From contig JANXDH010000004.1 of the NCBI GenBank assembly GCA_025059745.1, positions 597,646 through 661,645 of the forward strand: 64,000 nt of DNA. The letters run 5' to 3'. Positions 1 through 8,386 of the stretch are shown here, piece after piece. Position 1 is the first letter of the stretch. Each line of letters begins with the position of its first letter. A model generated the notes under the pieces. The model saw nothing but the letters and a program-made list of their open reading frames with translations. It did not search any database and was not told the origin of the DNA. The position numbers and the translations under genes were made by a program. Source of the DNA: Aigarchaeota archaeon. GTDB taxonomy: Archaea; Thermoproteota; Nitrososphaeria_A; Caldarchaeales; Calditenuaceae.

Positions 1-606
1 AGGGAGCTCGATATAGAGGAGATAAAAAACAATAGGTACTCCAACGAGGTCAGGTGCCCGGATCCGCAGCTCGCGGAGCAGATGCGCGACTTAGTCATCA
101 AGACCAGGGGAAAGGGCGACTCACTGGGCGGTATAGTGGAGTGCATAGTCATCAACGTCCCCCTCGGTCTGGGTGAACCGGTGTTCTCTTCTCTCGACGG
201 CGATATAGCCAAGGCCGTATTCGCCATACCCGCTGTGAGAGGGGTCGAGTTCGGCGCCGGCTTCTCCGCTGCCACCATGCTTGGCTCTGAGCACAATGAC
301 CCATTGGGCTATATCGACGGTAAGATATTACCGGTGACAAACAAGGCGGGAGGTATAGTCGGTGGCCTCTCGACCGGTGCGAACATAGTCTTGAGGGTCG
401 CATTCAAACCCCCCGCATCGATAGCGAAACCGCAACGGACCCTCAACACCTCCACCATGAGAGAGGAGGACGTAGTGGTGACAGGGAGGCACGATCCAAC
501 CGTTGTACCCAGGGCCGTTCCCGTCGTCGAGTCAATAGTGGCGATAGTGTTAGCGGATCACGCCATAAGAGGAGGTTTTATACCCCCGGTCATAAAGGTG
601 AGGTGA
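1..606 (+). CDS. aroC: Chorismate synthase, C-terminal part (5' end outside window)
   Basis: The frame is open from base 1, so the ATG at 82 in the ORF track is internal and the gene begins before the window. The enzyme converts EPSP to chorismate with reduced FMN, the last common step of aromatic amino acid synthesis in the cytoplasm. Family motifs are clear: GDSLGGIVEC, GVEFGAGF, the block SEHND, then NKAGGIVGGLSTG and the FKPP..I..PQ.T stretch. The stop overlaps the GTG start of the chorismate mutase-aminotransferase gene, so the two are translationally coupled and work on consecutive substrates. Confidence 0.96.
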   Translation, partial: RELDIEEIKNNRYSNEVRCPDPQLAEQMRDLVIKTRGKGDSLGGIVECIVINVPLGLGEPVFSSLDGDIAKAVFAIPAVRGVEFGAGFSAATMLGSEHNDPLGYIDGKILPVTNKAGGIVGGLSTGANIVLRVAFKPPASIAKPQRTLNTSTMREEDVVVTGRHDPTVVPRAVPVVESIVAIVLADHAIRGGFIPPVIKVR

Positions 607-2048
607 TTAACGTGCGAGCTGACGAACAAGAACTGAGGATCCTACGCGAGGAGGTGGCTCAGATAACCGAGAAGATTATCGAGCTGCTAGCTCTCCGTAA
701 TGAGAGGTCGCGCGCTATCGGTCAGCTAAAGAGGCGTATGAACGTGGCGCTGTTAGATCTGAACGCAGAGAAGGACCTGAGGGAAAGAATCGCCCGGGTC
801 GCCCAGAGACACGGATTGGACCCTGAGTCGACCCAGAGGACGCTCACGTTTCTCTTTCAGGAGTCATTGAGACAGCAGTCCTCTATCGAGGATAGGGAGG
901 GGCCGAGGATAACACACATGGACATCTTCAGGAAGGCTAAGCAGCTCGAGAGTTCAGGTCAGAAGGTCATCCACTTAGAGGTCGGTGAGCCTGACTTCGG
1001 AGCACCCTTGGAGGTTCACAGGACCCTGTCCGAGGCCGCTATCTCGGGTTACGCGAAGTATGGCGAAGCTAAAGGACTCCCTGAGCTTCGAGAGAGGATA
1101 ATCGAGTACCTCGATGAGAGGTTCGGGGTGAGGCGCAGCCCCCAGGAGGTCTTGGTCGTGCCCGGCGGCAGGTTCGGTGTCTACGCCGCGGCAGCGGCCC
1201 TCTTATCGCCCGGCGACGAGCAGCTGGTCATAGACCCCTCTTGGCCGCTCTACAAGCAAGCGGCCCAGTTGCTCCACGCGCGCCCGATAGCGATCAAGAC
1301 GACCTTGGAGGACTCCTGGTTGCCGAGGGTAGAGGACGTGGAGAATAGCCTGTCCAGCGCAACGAGACTCCTCGTATTGAACTCGCCCAACAACCCCACC
1401 GGCGCGGTCATCGACAGGAGGCTCATGGAGGAGATAGTCGAGGTATGCAGGAAGAGGTCCATCTACGTCTTGAGCGACGAGGTGTACATGGACTACTGTT
1501 TCACAGAGCACTACTCCGTACTCGAGACAGGTTACGAGAAGTCCCTCATGTTGATGTCGTTCTCAAAGAGCTGGGGCATGACGGGTTACAGGGTCGGATT
1601 CCTCGTCGGTGAGAGGGCGATGATAGATAGGGCGGCCTCAGTGCAGGCGATGCTGATGACGTGCGTACCTGAGTTCATTCAGCGAGCGGCCTTCAAGGCT
1701 CTCGAAGATAACGAGACCCCTAAGGTCTATGGTCGAGTGATGAAGGAGCGCATATCAGAGATATGCAAGTGGCTCGATTCCATGCCGGTGAGTTACATGA
1801 GGCCCCGGGGAGGAATGTACGTCTTTCCCAAGATAGACGTGAAGGGCATCGATACGGCCGAGATCGCACTCAAGCTCTTAGAGAAGGACAGAGTAGCCAT
1901 AGCGCCTGGGACCGCGTTCGGTGACTACAAGGATCACCTACGCATATCCGCGGGCACGTCATCAGAGGAGATCGCAGAGGGTCTAAGGAGACTCAAGACG
2001 TATGTTGATAGTTACCGTAGACCCCCCTTAGGGGTAAAAGACTTTTAA
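603..2048 (+). CDS. Chorismate mutase fused to class I aminotransferase
   Basis: Two-domain protein of 481 residues. Residues about 5-95 look like an AroQ-type helical chorismate mutase (ELLALRNERSRAIGQLKR, then a second helix with QESLRQQ). Residues about 105-470 are a fold-type I PLP aminotransferase: NSPNNPTGAV, SDEVYMDY, the PLP-lysine in SFSKSWGMTGYRVGF, and the carboxylate-binding arginine in LRISAG. Starting at GTG 603, it overlaps aroC by 4 nt. Inference: one chain makes prephenate and then transaminates it (arogenate route) or transaminates the keto acid later. The acceptor keto acid cannot be decided from sequence; an aspartate aminotransferase role is the main alternative. Confidence 0.88.
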   Translation: MINVRADEQELRILREEVAQITEKIIELLALRNERSRAIGQLKRRMNVALLDLNAEKDLRERIARVAQRHGLDPESTQRTLTFLFQESLRQQSSIEDREGPRITHMDIFRKAKQLESSGQKVIHLEVGEPDFGAPLEVHRTLSEAAISGYAKYGEAKGLPELRERIIEYLDERFGVRRSPQEVLVVPGGRFGVYAAAAALLSPGDEQLVIDPSWPLYKQAAQLLHARPIAIKTTLEDSWLPRVEDVENSLSSATRLLVLNSPNNPTGAVIDRRLMEEIVEVCRKRSIYVLSDEVYMDYCFTEHYSVLETGYEKSLMLMSFSKSWGMTGYRVGFLVGERAMIDRAASVQAMLMTCVPEFIQRAAFKALEDNETPKVYGRVMKERISEICKWLDSMPVSYMRPRGGMYVFPKIDVKGIDTAEIALKLLEKDRVAIAPGTAFGDYKDHLRISAGTSSEEIAEGLRRLKTYVDSYRRPPLGVKDF

Positions 2049-2073
2049 ACCCTATGTTAATCGAGATTGGAGG

Positions 2074-2811
2074 ATGAAGAGGTTATCCCAGGACGCCCTC
2101 TCTCTAGCTAGGGACAGACTCCTCACCGAGATCGCCGGGGAGATAACCCTCTCGAGCTCACCGGGGCAGACCCTCAGGAAATGGAGGACTTTGTTCGACC
2201 TTAAGCAGCGGGATCTCGCGAGGAAGATGGGCATCTCCCCCTCCGTCCTCAGCGATTACGAGAAGGGCAAGAGGAAGACGCCGGGCACGATGTTCGTGAA
2301 GAGGTTCGTGGAGAGCCTCATAGAGCTGGACGAGGAACGGGGTGGTTACCACATCAACAGGTACACCACTACGTTCGGCAGGGTCCACTCCTCAATACTC
2401 GATATCCGAGAGTTCAGGGTCCCCATCACGATAGGTGAGCTCGCGTCGCTCATAGAGGCAGAGTTCATAGAGAATTCACACCTCTCGTCCAACGAGACCT
2501 ACGGGTACAGCATCATGGACAGTCACTCAGCGATAAAGTACATGGACTCAACGGACTTCATATACGTCTACGGAAACAACTCCATGAGGACGCTGATCTT
2601 CACCAACGTATCGACGGGGAGGTCCCCCATGGTCGCCGTGAAGATATTTCCCCTGAAGCCGAGCGCGGTAGTTCTAAGCGGCCCCCAGGACGTCAAGAGC
2701 ATAGACTGGTTGGCTAGAGAGCTCGCGGTCTTCATGAAGGTCCCCCTCCTTTTATCACACCTCAAATCGGTCGATGAGATGATATCTCGTCTGAGGAGAA
2801 TAGGTCAGTAA
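2074..2811 (+). CDS. XRE-type helix-turn-helix transcriptional regulator
   Basis: Cytoplasmic DNA-binding protein of 245 residues. A Cro/C1-type helix-turn-helix lies at about residues 33-72 (TLRKWRTLFDLKQRDLARKMGISPSVLSDYEKGKR). It is followed by about 150 residues of mixed alpha/beta sequence that I cannot assign beyond resemblance to archaeal HTH regulators with a C-terminal effector-like domain. The ATG at 2074 sits just after the purine-rich GATTGGAGG. The stop shares one base with the ATG of the DUF72 gene, so they form one transcription unit. The regulated genes are not visible from sequence; the aromatic pathway genes upstream are a guess only. Confidence 0.8.
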   Translation: MKRLSQDALSLARDRLLTEIAGEITLSSSPGQTLRKWRTLFDLKQRDLARKMGISPSVLSDYEKGKRKTPGTMFVKRFVESLIELDEERGGYHINRYTTTFGRVHSSILDIREFRVPITIGELASLIEAEFIENSHLSSNETYGYSIMDSHSAIKYMDSTDFIYVYGNNSMRTLIFTNVSTGRSPMVAVKIFPLKPSAVVLSGPQDVKSIDWLARELAVFMKVPLLLSHLKSVDEMISRLRRIGQ

Positions 2812-3596
2812 TGCGGTCCGTCTTAATAGGTTGTTGTGGTTTTCCGGTACCTAAGCGCATCTACTTAGAGGATTTCAATTTAGTCGAGCTCCAGTACACC
2901 TTCTATAAGCTCCCCAGAACTTCGACCGTTAAAAAGTGGAGGGAGGAGGTCCCTAGGGACTTCACCTTCACCGTCAAGGCCTTTCAAGGGATAACGCATC
3001 CACCGAGCAGCCCGACGTGGAGACGCTCAAACGTTAAGCCCAATTCGAGGTACGGCAACCTTCAACCTACCGAGGAGGTCTTCAGAAGCTGGAGCTCGAC
3101 CTTAGAGATCTGTAGGATTTTGGATGCACCAATATGCGTTATCCAGACCCCCTACTCCTTCGAGGAGAACGAGAGGAACGTTAAAAATATCAAGGAATTC
3201 TTCAGGACTGTAGAACTTGACGACCTGAAGATTGCTTTTGAGTTCAGGGGGTGGTCCCGTGATACAGTCCGCGATCTCTGCAGCAGACTGAACCTGATAC
3301 ACGTGGTCGACCCCTTCGTCTCCACTCCATCTTGGACACTCAACGGTGAGATCGCCTACTTCAGATTACACGGCTCCCCTCCCGGCCCCCATCCATACGT
3401 ATACAGATATACCAATGCGGACCTCCTTAGACTACTGGATTTAGTGATCAACACCGAGGCCAGGATCGTTTACGTCCTCTTCAACAACGTCGGTATGTTC
3501 GAGGACGCCCGGAGGTTTAAAAAACTTCTCAGTCGAAGACTACGGACGACGAAGTCGCCCACAGGAGATCGAAGTAGTTCTTCGCTAGGTTCGTGA
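2811..3596 (+). CDS. DUF72 family protein (TIM-barrel-like)
   Basis: 261 residues with the DUF72 pattern: N-terminal IGCCGFP, then VELQYTFYKLPRTSTVKKW, FTVKAFQGITHP, FEFRGWS, and near the end IAYFRLHGSP followed by a Y-rich segment and VLFNN. DUF72 proteins are predicted TIM-barrel enzymes of unknown activity. The start overlaps the stop of the regulator by one base. The last 68 nt overlap, on the opposite strand, the 3' end of the TrmB-type gene, so the terminal residues (basic and serine-rich) are probably unconserved. Confidence 0.85.
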   Translation: MRSVLIGCCGFPVPKRIYLEDFNLVELQYTFYKLPRTSTVKKWREEVPRDFTFTVKAFQGITHPPSSPTWRRSNVKPNSRYGNLQPTEEVFRSWSSTLEICRILDAPICVIQTPYSFEENERNVKNIKEFFRTVELDDLKIAFEFRGWSRDTVRDLCSRLNLIHVVDPFVSTPSWTLNGEIAYFRLHGSPPGPHPYVYRYTNADLLRLLDLVINTEARIVYVLFNNVGMFEDARRFKKLLSRRLRTTKSPTGDRSSSSLGS

Positions 3597-4296
3597 GCCC
3601 CGCGTGCGCGGAGTGTATAGCGAGACTCGGCCTCCTCTCGCCTTTCGTTAATATGATGAGGATGACCTCCGTGGTATCGCATATCACCCCGCCGCCGAAC
3701 GTCAGCTCCCTCTCCCTTATCTCTGCGACCAGTGACAGCCTCCTCAGGTTCTGTGAATCCCCGACGCTCCCTAGGAGGACTTGTACCGACCCTCCGCGCT
3801 CTCTCAACAGAGCCGCTATAGGATAAATGATGTCGATCAGCTCCTTGCTCACGTACGGTACTGCCAGTGAGAGCTGCCTCTTCGCGTTCGAGACCACCTC
3901 CCTAATGCTCTTTATCACCTCCTTCTCCCCCCTTATTATCCAAAGGTCGGGCTTCTCCCTATCCACCCTCGCCTCGTAGAGAGGCGTCAGCTCATCGATC
4001 AGCACCTTCGTGACGTCATCGATGCGTCCGAGCAGCCTGTTCTTCGAGGCTTCGATGGCTATTGCTGGGTGGGTCGGCTTGTATCTCGCAGGCCTCCCCC
4101 CTGCCTCTACCGCCCACCCCTTGTTGCAGAGCGACCTTATTATCCCGTATACCCTCGATTGAGGTACTCCTCCGACCTCGCTCAACTCCTTTGCAGTCGC
4201 CTCACCCCTGGTTAACAGGGCTAAGTAAGTGCGGGCCTCGTAATCCGTTAGATTCATCAACCGAAGGTCCCGCCTTAATCTATCATCCACCTCCAT
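3529..4296 (-). CDS. TrmB-family transcriptional regulator
   Basis: About 255 residues. The N-terminal winged helix (LTDYEARTYLALLTRGEATAKELSEVGGVPQSRVYGIIRSL) is the TrmB signature. The remainder matches the phospholipase D-like effector domain of the family (LWIIRGEKEVIKSIREVV and following). TrmB proteins bind sugars or other metabolites and control transport or central metabolism genes. The ORF track starts at GTG 4305, but a TATA-like element centred near 4324 predicts a leaderless start at ATG 4296 (MEVDDRLRR), which I prefer. The 3' end overlaps the DUF72 gene by 68 nt in convergent orientation, which is unusual for this window. Confidence 0.88.
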   Translation of the reverse strand: MEVDDRLRRDLRLMNLTDYEARTYLALLTRGEATAKELSEVGGVPQSRVYGIIRSLCNKGWAVEAGGRPARYKPTHPAIAIEASKNRLLGRIDDVTKVLIDELTPLYEARVDREKPDLWIIRGEKEVIKSIREVVSNAKRQLSLAVPYVSKELIDIIYPIAALLRERGGSVQVLLGSVGDSQNLRRLSLVAEIRERELTFGGGVICDTTEVILIILTKGERRPSLAIHSAHAGLTNLAKNYFDLLWATSSSVVFD

Positions 4297-4318
4297 CGAG
4301 GTCACTACTCTACTGAAG

Positions 4319-4329
4319 GTGTATATTAC
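4319..4329 (-). promoter_or_regulatory. TATA-like element upstream of the TrmB-family gene
   Basis: Read on the minus strand the element is TGTAATATACA. Its centre lies 27-28 nt before ATG 4296, the normal archaeal TATA-to-start distance for a leaderless transcript, which is why that ATG is preferred over GTG 4305. Confidence 0.45.
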
Positions 4330-4351
4330 AATGTATCAAAACAGAGAGTGA

Positions 4352-5158
4352 CTATCTCATGCCGCACGCGCTCAAAACCTCTTGGAAGAGTATCTCGTTT
4401 GAACACGCTATAACGCCGTACTTCTCGGTACTACTCAACGATAGCCTCTCCACGCTCTCGCCCTCTATGTGAAACGGTAGACCGATCGACTCGATCATGT
4501 ACAGGACAGGGACGAAGTCCATTATGCGCAACTCCCTAGAGAGGGTGACGAACCCATCGCTCAATCCCCTCACTACATTCAAGAGCTCCAGAAGGGCGGA
4601 ACCCATCAACCTCACGTGCTTGACCCTGGGTAACAGAGCGAGATATCTCTGATCGTACGGTGGCCCCCTCACCACCGCCCTTGGATCGACCGTCATCAGG
4701 GCCTCTGAGAGTGAGGTAGGCCGCCTAACGTCTTCACCACTCGTCGATACTTTCCCCTCGACGGCCACAGTCATATCGCCCGAGATCATGTCTATGACCC
4801 CGCTCGCGAAGACGTCGTTATAGTGAGTGGATTTTGAGAGCGCGATCCCGGAGGAGAAGTAAGGGATACTCCTTGACATATTAGTGCTACCGTCTATGGG
4901 GTCTATCACGACAACTAACTCGCTACCCTTCCTTATCAAGCCGCTCTCCTCTGAGACGAACGTGACGCTGGACAGAGATCTCTCGAGGACTCTCATTATC
5001 GCTTCCTCACAGACCACGTCCGCTAAGTACGACAGATCACCGTAGGCTCCCTTTCCGACAGGCTTCGTAGAGATCCCCCTCCTCCTTAACTGATTGTAGG
5101 CTTGGTGAGCGGAGAGCAGGGCCTCGCGGATTACGTCCGATATGAAGTCCTCATCCAA
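4352..5158 (-). CDS. Inositol monophosphatase / archaeal FBPase family phosphatase
   Basis: 268 residues of the lithium-sensitive phosphatase family, with the metal motif VVIDPIDGSTNM and the upstream glutamate pair in VTFVSEESG. In archaea such enzymes hydrolyse inositol-1-phosphate, fructose-1,6-bisphosphate, or occasionally histidinol phosphate. The second signature, normally WDxAAG, is degenerate here (IMDFVPVLYMIE): the aspartate is kept but the glycine-alanine turn is not. The start overlaps the 3' end of the small basic gene upstream by 8 nt, suggesting a two-gene operon. The substrate cannot be assigned from sequence. Confidence 0.87.
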   Translation of the reverse strand: MDEDFISDVIREALLSAHQAYNQLRRRGISTKPVGKGAYGDLSYLADVVCEEAIMRVLERSLSSVTFVSEESGLIRKGSELVVVIDPIDGSTNMSRSIPYFSSGIALSKSTHYNDVFASGVIDMISGDMTVAVEGKVSTSGEDVRRPTSLSEALMTVDPRAVVRGPPYDQRYLALLPRVKHVRLMGSALLELLNVVRGLSDGFVTLSRELRIMDFVPVLYMIESIGLPFHIEGESVERLSLSSTEKYGVIACSNEILFQEVLSACGMR

Positions 5159-5501
5159 CCCTCGACACCCCTCGTCTCTTTAGTTTCTTCTCCAACATTC
5201 TCCTGATCTTCACTCCAAGAACTGGATACCTCCTAATCAACTCTGCCTCTACCAGCCTGGCCACCTCCTCGCTTATACTGAACCTCGGAGTGACGCTCTT
5301 GAGGTAATTCAGTAGAGCCGAGCTTAGCGGTGAGTAAAACGCTATCCTCGGTTGCCTCATTGCGTAATCAATGGAGAGGGCCAGAACTTTCAAATCACCC
5401 TCTTTCTTCTCCGCGCCCTCCCCTTTTACCGCCCCTCTACCCCTCTTAGATCTATCCTTCTTCGACTCTGCTCGTCTGTTGCGCCTTTCGTTCACAAACA
5501 A
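5151..5501 (-). CDS. Hypothetical basic protein
   Basis: 116 residues, not recognised. The first 40 residues are a low-complexity run of Lys, Arg and Glu (RRAESKKDRSKRGRG), probably disordered. Residues 40-116 look folded and mostly helical (LSSALLNYLKSV, SISEEVARLVEAELIRRYP), ending in another basic helix. The TTG at 5501 is the ORF-track start; GTG at 5495 is equally possible. A TATA-like ACATAAAT lies about 25 nt upstream on the minus strand. It overlaps the phosphatase gene downstream by 8 nt, so it is probably co-transcribed with it. Confidence 0.6.
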   Translation of the reverse strand: MFVNERRNRRAESKKDRSKRGRGAVKGEGAEKKEGDLKVLALSIDYAMRQPRIAFYSPLSSALLNYLKSVTPRFSISEEVARLVEAELIRRYPVLGVKIRRMLEKKLKRRGVSRVG

Positions 5502-6032
5502 TGTGAAGTAAAGAGAGATTTATGTTTTATCTTTTACGTTTTACCAAAGACCGGTTAGATTGTTTTACCGTTCCACACCTCTTTTTCAATCGATTCGTAT
5601 GATTCCACGTGACTATTTTTAAAAAAACGGCTCATTTCGGTCACTTTGCCCCATATCACTCCCTTTAATTCAAGATAGTTTGTACGAAAATTCTCCTGTC
5701 AAATCCAAATAGGAGAAAACCTGAGCTAATTCATTTTAAGTATGGTTGTAAGAGGAGGTGTGTCCCGGTCAATAAGAAAATGGGAGATGTATTTTATGTA
5801 AAAGGTAAAACTTGTAAGGTTTATTGTATAACCCATATGACGCCCTGCAATTATCCCAGTCTTTTTATCTGACACGGATGGCTGTATGCATTAAAGTGGA
5901 GCCCGGTATTGGTAGTCATTAGTAAATGAGTACGTTTTGAGGGTACGTCACATCAGGGATCTGATAGGGTGGTTAGTTTAAATAGTTAAAGACTAATTAC
6001 ATATTTATATTACAATAATAGTAAGGAAATAC
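5502..6032. other. AT-rich intergenic region, no confident gene
   Basis: 531 bases between divergent genes, visibly richer in A and T than the coding sequence around it. It holds promoter elements at both edges. One forward frame is open from about 5673 to 5872 without an ATG, GTG or TTG near its beginning and encodes a cysteine-bearing stretch (YGCKRRC, then TCKVYC). Starting at the internal ATG 5780 it would give only 30 residues. This could be a gene remnant or chance; I do not call it a gene. I see no repeats, RNA gene or terminator of note in the rest. Confidence 0.5.
6002..6012 (+). promoter_or_regulatory. TATA box of the cysteine synthase gene
   Basis: TATTTATATTA, with its centre about 26 nt before the GTG start at 6033. 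The spacing fits a leaderless transcript beginning at or next to the start codon, and no Shine-Dalgarno-like sequence precedes the GTG. Confidence 0.6.
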
Positions 6033-6992
6033 GTGCTACTAAATAAACGAGTAATATACGAGAATGCGTTAGGGCTCATAGGCAACACGCCCATGGTTAA
6101 GATCAACAGGTTGGTAGGTAAGGGGGATGCAACGATACTGGCGAAGTTAGAGAACTACAACGTCGGCGGCTCACTGAAGGACAGGATCGCCAAGTACATG
6201 ATTGAGGCTGCAGAGAGGGAGGGGCGGTTGAGAGAGGGGATGACGATCCTGGAGGCGACTTCAGGGAACACGGGCATAGGACTGGCGGTCGTGGCCGCGG
6301 TCAAAGGTTACAAGCTCAAGGTGGTCATGCCGGACAACGTGAGCGTTGAGAGGCGTAGGCTCCTACAGGCATTGGGTGCGGAGGTCATCCTGACGCCGGG
6401 CGAGAAGGGTACGGCTGGTGCCATAGAGCTGGTCAGGGAGATAGTGAGGAGGACTCCCGGAGAGTACTTCGTACCGGACCAGTTCAACAACATAAACAAC
6501 GTCAAGGCGCACTACGAGACGACGGGGAGGGAGATCCTCGAACAGACGGGAGGTAGGCTGGATGCGGTCGTCGTCGGCATAGGGACGAGCGGTACCGCCA
6601 TGGGAGTGGGAAGGAGGGTCAAGGAGTACAACCCCAACATCAGACTGATCGGAGTAGAGCCCGTACTCGGCCAGAGGATACAAGGATTGCGGAACATGAG
6701 GGAACCCTTCCCACCTTCTCTGTTCGATCCTATGCTCTTCGATGAGCGTTACTTCGTCACTGAGAGCGAGTCAATCAGGACCGCCAGAGATCTAGCTAGG
6801 CTCGAAGGTCTGGTCATGGGCATCAGCTCGGGTGCAGTTATGTCAGTCGCGGTGAGGAAGGCTAAGTCTCTGGGGAGCGGTAAGACTGTAGTGGTGATAC
6901 TCCCTGATGGTGGGGAGCGGTACCTCAGCACCGAACTGTTCGCTCAGGGCTATTCGCCAGAGGCTGTCATCATCTCTCAGGAGCACGGGTGA
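6033..6992 (+). CDS. cysK: Cysteine synthase / cystathionine beta-synthase family
   Basis: 319-residue fold-type II PLP enzyme that makes cysteine from O-acetylserine or O-phosphoserine and sulfide. Motifs: IGNTPMVKIN at the N-terminus, the PLP lysine in NVGGSLKDRIA (usually NPGGSVKDR), the substrate loop EATSGNTGIGLA, the phosphate-binding GIGTSGTAMGVG, and GISSGA near the C-terminus. No CBS domains follow, so it is a plain synthase in length. The GTG start at 6033 is fixed by the TATA box 26 nt upstream. It stands alone between an intergenic region and a convergent gene. The natural acyl donor is not decided by these motifs. Confidence 0.93.
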   Translation: MLLNKRVIYENALGLIGNTPMVKINRLVGKGDATILAKLENYNVGGSLKDRIAKYMIEAAEREGRLREGMTILEATSGNTGIGLAVVAAVKGYKLKVVMPDNVSVERRRLLQALGAEVILTPGEKGTAGAIELVREIVRRTPGEYFVPDQFNNINNVKAHYETTGREILEQTGGRLDAVVVGIGTSGTAMGVGRRVKEYNPNIRLIGVEPVLGQRIQGLRNMREPFPPSLFDPMLFDERYFVTESESIRTARDLARLEGLVMGISSGAVMSVAVRKAKSLGSGKTVVVILPDGGERYLSTELFAQGYSPEAVIISQEHG

Positions 6993-7004
6993 ACTCGCGC
7001 CCCT

Positions 7005-8039
7005 CTACTCCTCAGGTTCATCGGGCATTATAGGGTAATTTGGCGGCCACTTATTCGGGTTGATAGAGTCGAGGTTGGCGAGAGCTGCCTCTATCTCTTC
7101 CCTTCTCGGCTCTAACCATGGGGGCAAGACTAGTTTTGTCCCCAGCTGCTCCGGAGGTTCGTCAACCGCGTACCCCGGTCCCACCGTTGCGACTTCAAGA
7201 AGGTTTCCGTTCGGATCTCTAAAGTAGAGTGACTTGAACCAAAACCTGTCGACGACGCCCGAGTTGGGTAAGTAGACGGAGTTGAGCCGTCTCATGATGG
7301 ACCTCTGATCGACGTCATCATCGACTGCGAATGCCACGTGGTGTATCGATCCTTTCCCCACTAGACCATAATCGACATCGGGGGTAATGAGATAGTGAAG
7401 GTACGCATTACGTTCATCATCAGATGCTACCAGGTACTCCCTCCCACTAACGTCAGCGGCCCTCTCCCACCTCGATATCCCTAGGAACTTCTCGTAGAAC
7501 CGCGAGACGAGCTCTGCATCGATGCCCAGGACCTTGACGTGGTCGAAAGTCATTAGCTTCATCTCTTCTGTGATGTATCCGACCTCAATCCTGCTATCCA
7601 TAAGCTCCTTCACGTAGTCATAAGTCACGTCCTCTTTTGGCGCGACAATCTCTATGAGTGCACCATCAGGGTCCCGCACGTAGATCGAGAACCCGTAGAA
7701 CCTCTCGAACGGGCCGGACACGGGGACCCCTCTACTCCTCAACCACCAGAACCACGGCCTAAGTAGATCGACCGACTTAATGCGATATGCGACGTGATGC
7801 GGAGACCCCAGTCCTGGACGTCCAGAGGGTAGTTGGGGCCACTCGAAAAAGGTGATCGTGCTGCCGACGGTCGCCTCTGGGTTAGCGTAGAAGGCGTGCC
7901 TGTGGTACACGTCGTCCTGGTTAACTGAGAGCTTCACTCTCCTGAGGCCGAGGACATCCACGTAGAACGCTGAGTTAACCCGGTAGTTCCCAGTAACCAG
8001 GGTCACGTGATGAAGACCCTTGATTATATCACCCCTCAT
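7005..8039 (-). CDS. Two-domain VOC-family ring-cleaving dioxygenase (MhqO-like)
   Basis: 344 residues with two vicinal-oxygen-chelate repeats. Repeat one begins GLHHVTLVTGN and contains GSPHHVAYRI and DPDGALIEI. Repeat two begins LMTFDHVKVLGID and contains GSIHHVAFAV and DPNGNLLEVATVGPG. The His-His-Glu metal triad (HHV, HHVAF, LLEVAT) is intact in the C-terminal half. Close relatives are annotated as ring-cleaving dioxygenases or hydroquinone dioxygenases such as MhqO; glyoxalase-like activity is the alternative. The C-terminus carries a proline-rich tail (WPPNYPIMPDEPEE). It is convergent with cysK with only 12 nt between stops. Confidence 0.82.
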   Translation of the reverse strand: MRGDIIKGLHHVTLVTGNYRVNSAFYVDVLGLRRVKLSVNQDDVYHRHAFYANPEATVGSTITFFEWPQLPSGRPGLGSPHHVAYRIKSVDLLRPWFWWLRSRGVPVSGPFERFYGFSIYVRDPDGALIEIVAPKEDVTYDYVKELMDSRIEVGYITEEMKLMTFDHVKVLGIDAELVSRFYEKFLGISRWERAADVSGREYLVASDDERNAYLHYLITPDVDYGLVGKGSIHHVAFAVDDDVDQRSIMRRLNSVYLPNSGVVDRFWFKSLYFRDPNGNLLEVATVGPGYAVDEPPEQLGTKLVLPPWLEPRREEIEAALANLDSINPNKWPPNYPIMPDEPEE

Positions 8040-8164
8040 ACTCTAACTAGAGGTACGCGTCGCCTCTATTGAGCTTAACGGGAACGGGTAATATCCAAGT
8101 TATGCTCTGGGAAGAGAACCTCGACGCACCTGAGACGCTCTTAATCCCCAGTCAGAAGACGATT

Positions 8165-8239
8165 CGGGCCCGGTGGGACTCGAACCCACGATCTGCGGCT
8201 TAGGAGGCCGCCGCCTTATCCATGCTAGGCCACGGGCCC
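8165..8239 (-). tRNA. tRNA-Arg, anticodon CCT
   Basis: Reading the minus strand gives a full cloverleaf: 7-bp acceptor GGGCCCG/CGGGCCC, D arm GCCT..AGGC, 5-bp anticodon stem GCGGC/GCCGC closing the loop CTCCTAA (anticodon CCT at positions 34-36), and T arm GTGGG-TTCGAGT-CCCAC. The discriminator base is G and no CCA is encoded. There is no intron in the anticodon loop. It decodes AGG, which is by eye the most common arginine codon in the neighbouring genes. Confidence 0.96.
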
Positions 8240-8256
8240 ATTCTCGTTGCATTTTG

Positions 8257-8268
8257 CAATATCTATAT
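8257..8268 (-). promoter_or_regulatory. TATA-like element of the tRNA-Arg gene
   Basis: On the minus strand the sequence ATATAGATATTG lies about 24 nt before the tRNA 5' end, the usual archaeal TATA spacing. Confidence 0.5.
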
Positions 8269-8386
8269 CCTCCTCTTGGGTCTGTTTTTTCGTGGTTATT
8301 CGCGCCCTAGGGAGTGGTCGGGTCACGCTAAATAGTTTATCTACCGAGCTTAAAAGATTTGTTGAGGTTAACCCGGTCTTCGCGGC

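Noticed and set aside
8165-8239. tRNA-Arg as the attachment site of the adjacent integrase relic
   Set aside because: Archaeal integrases usually use the 3' half of a tRNA gene. Here the relic lies beyond the tRNA 5' end, and I found no repeated tRNA segment near the far edge (10369-10581).
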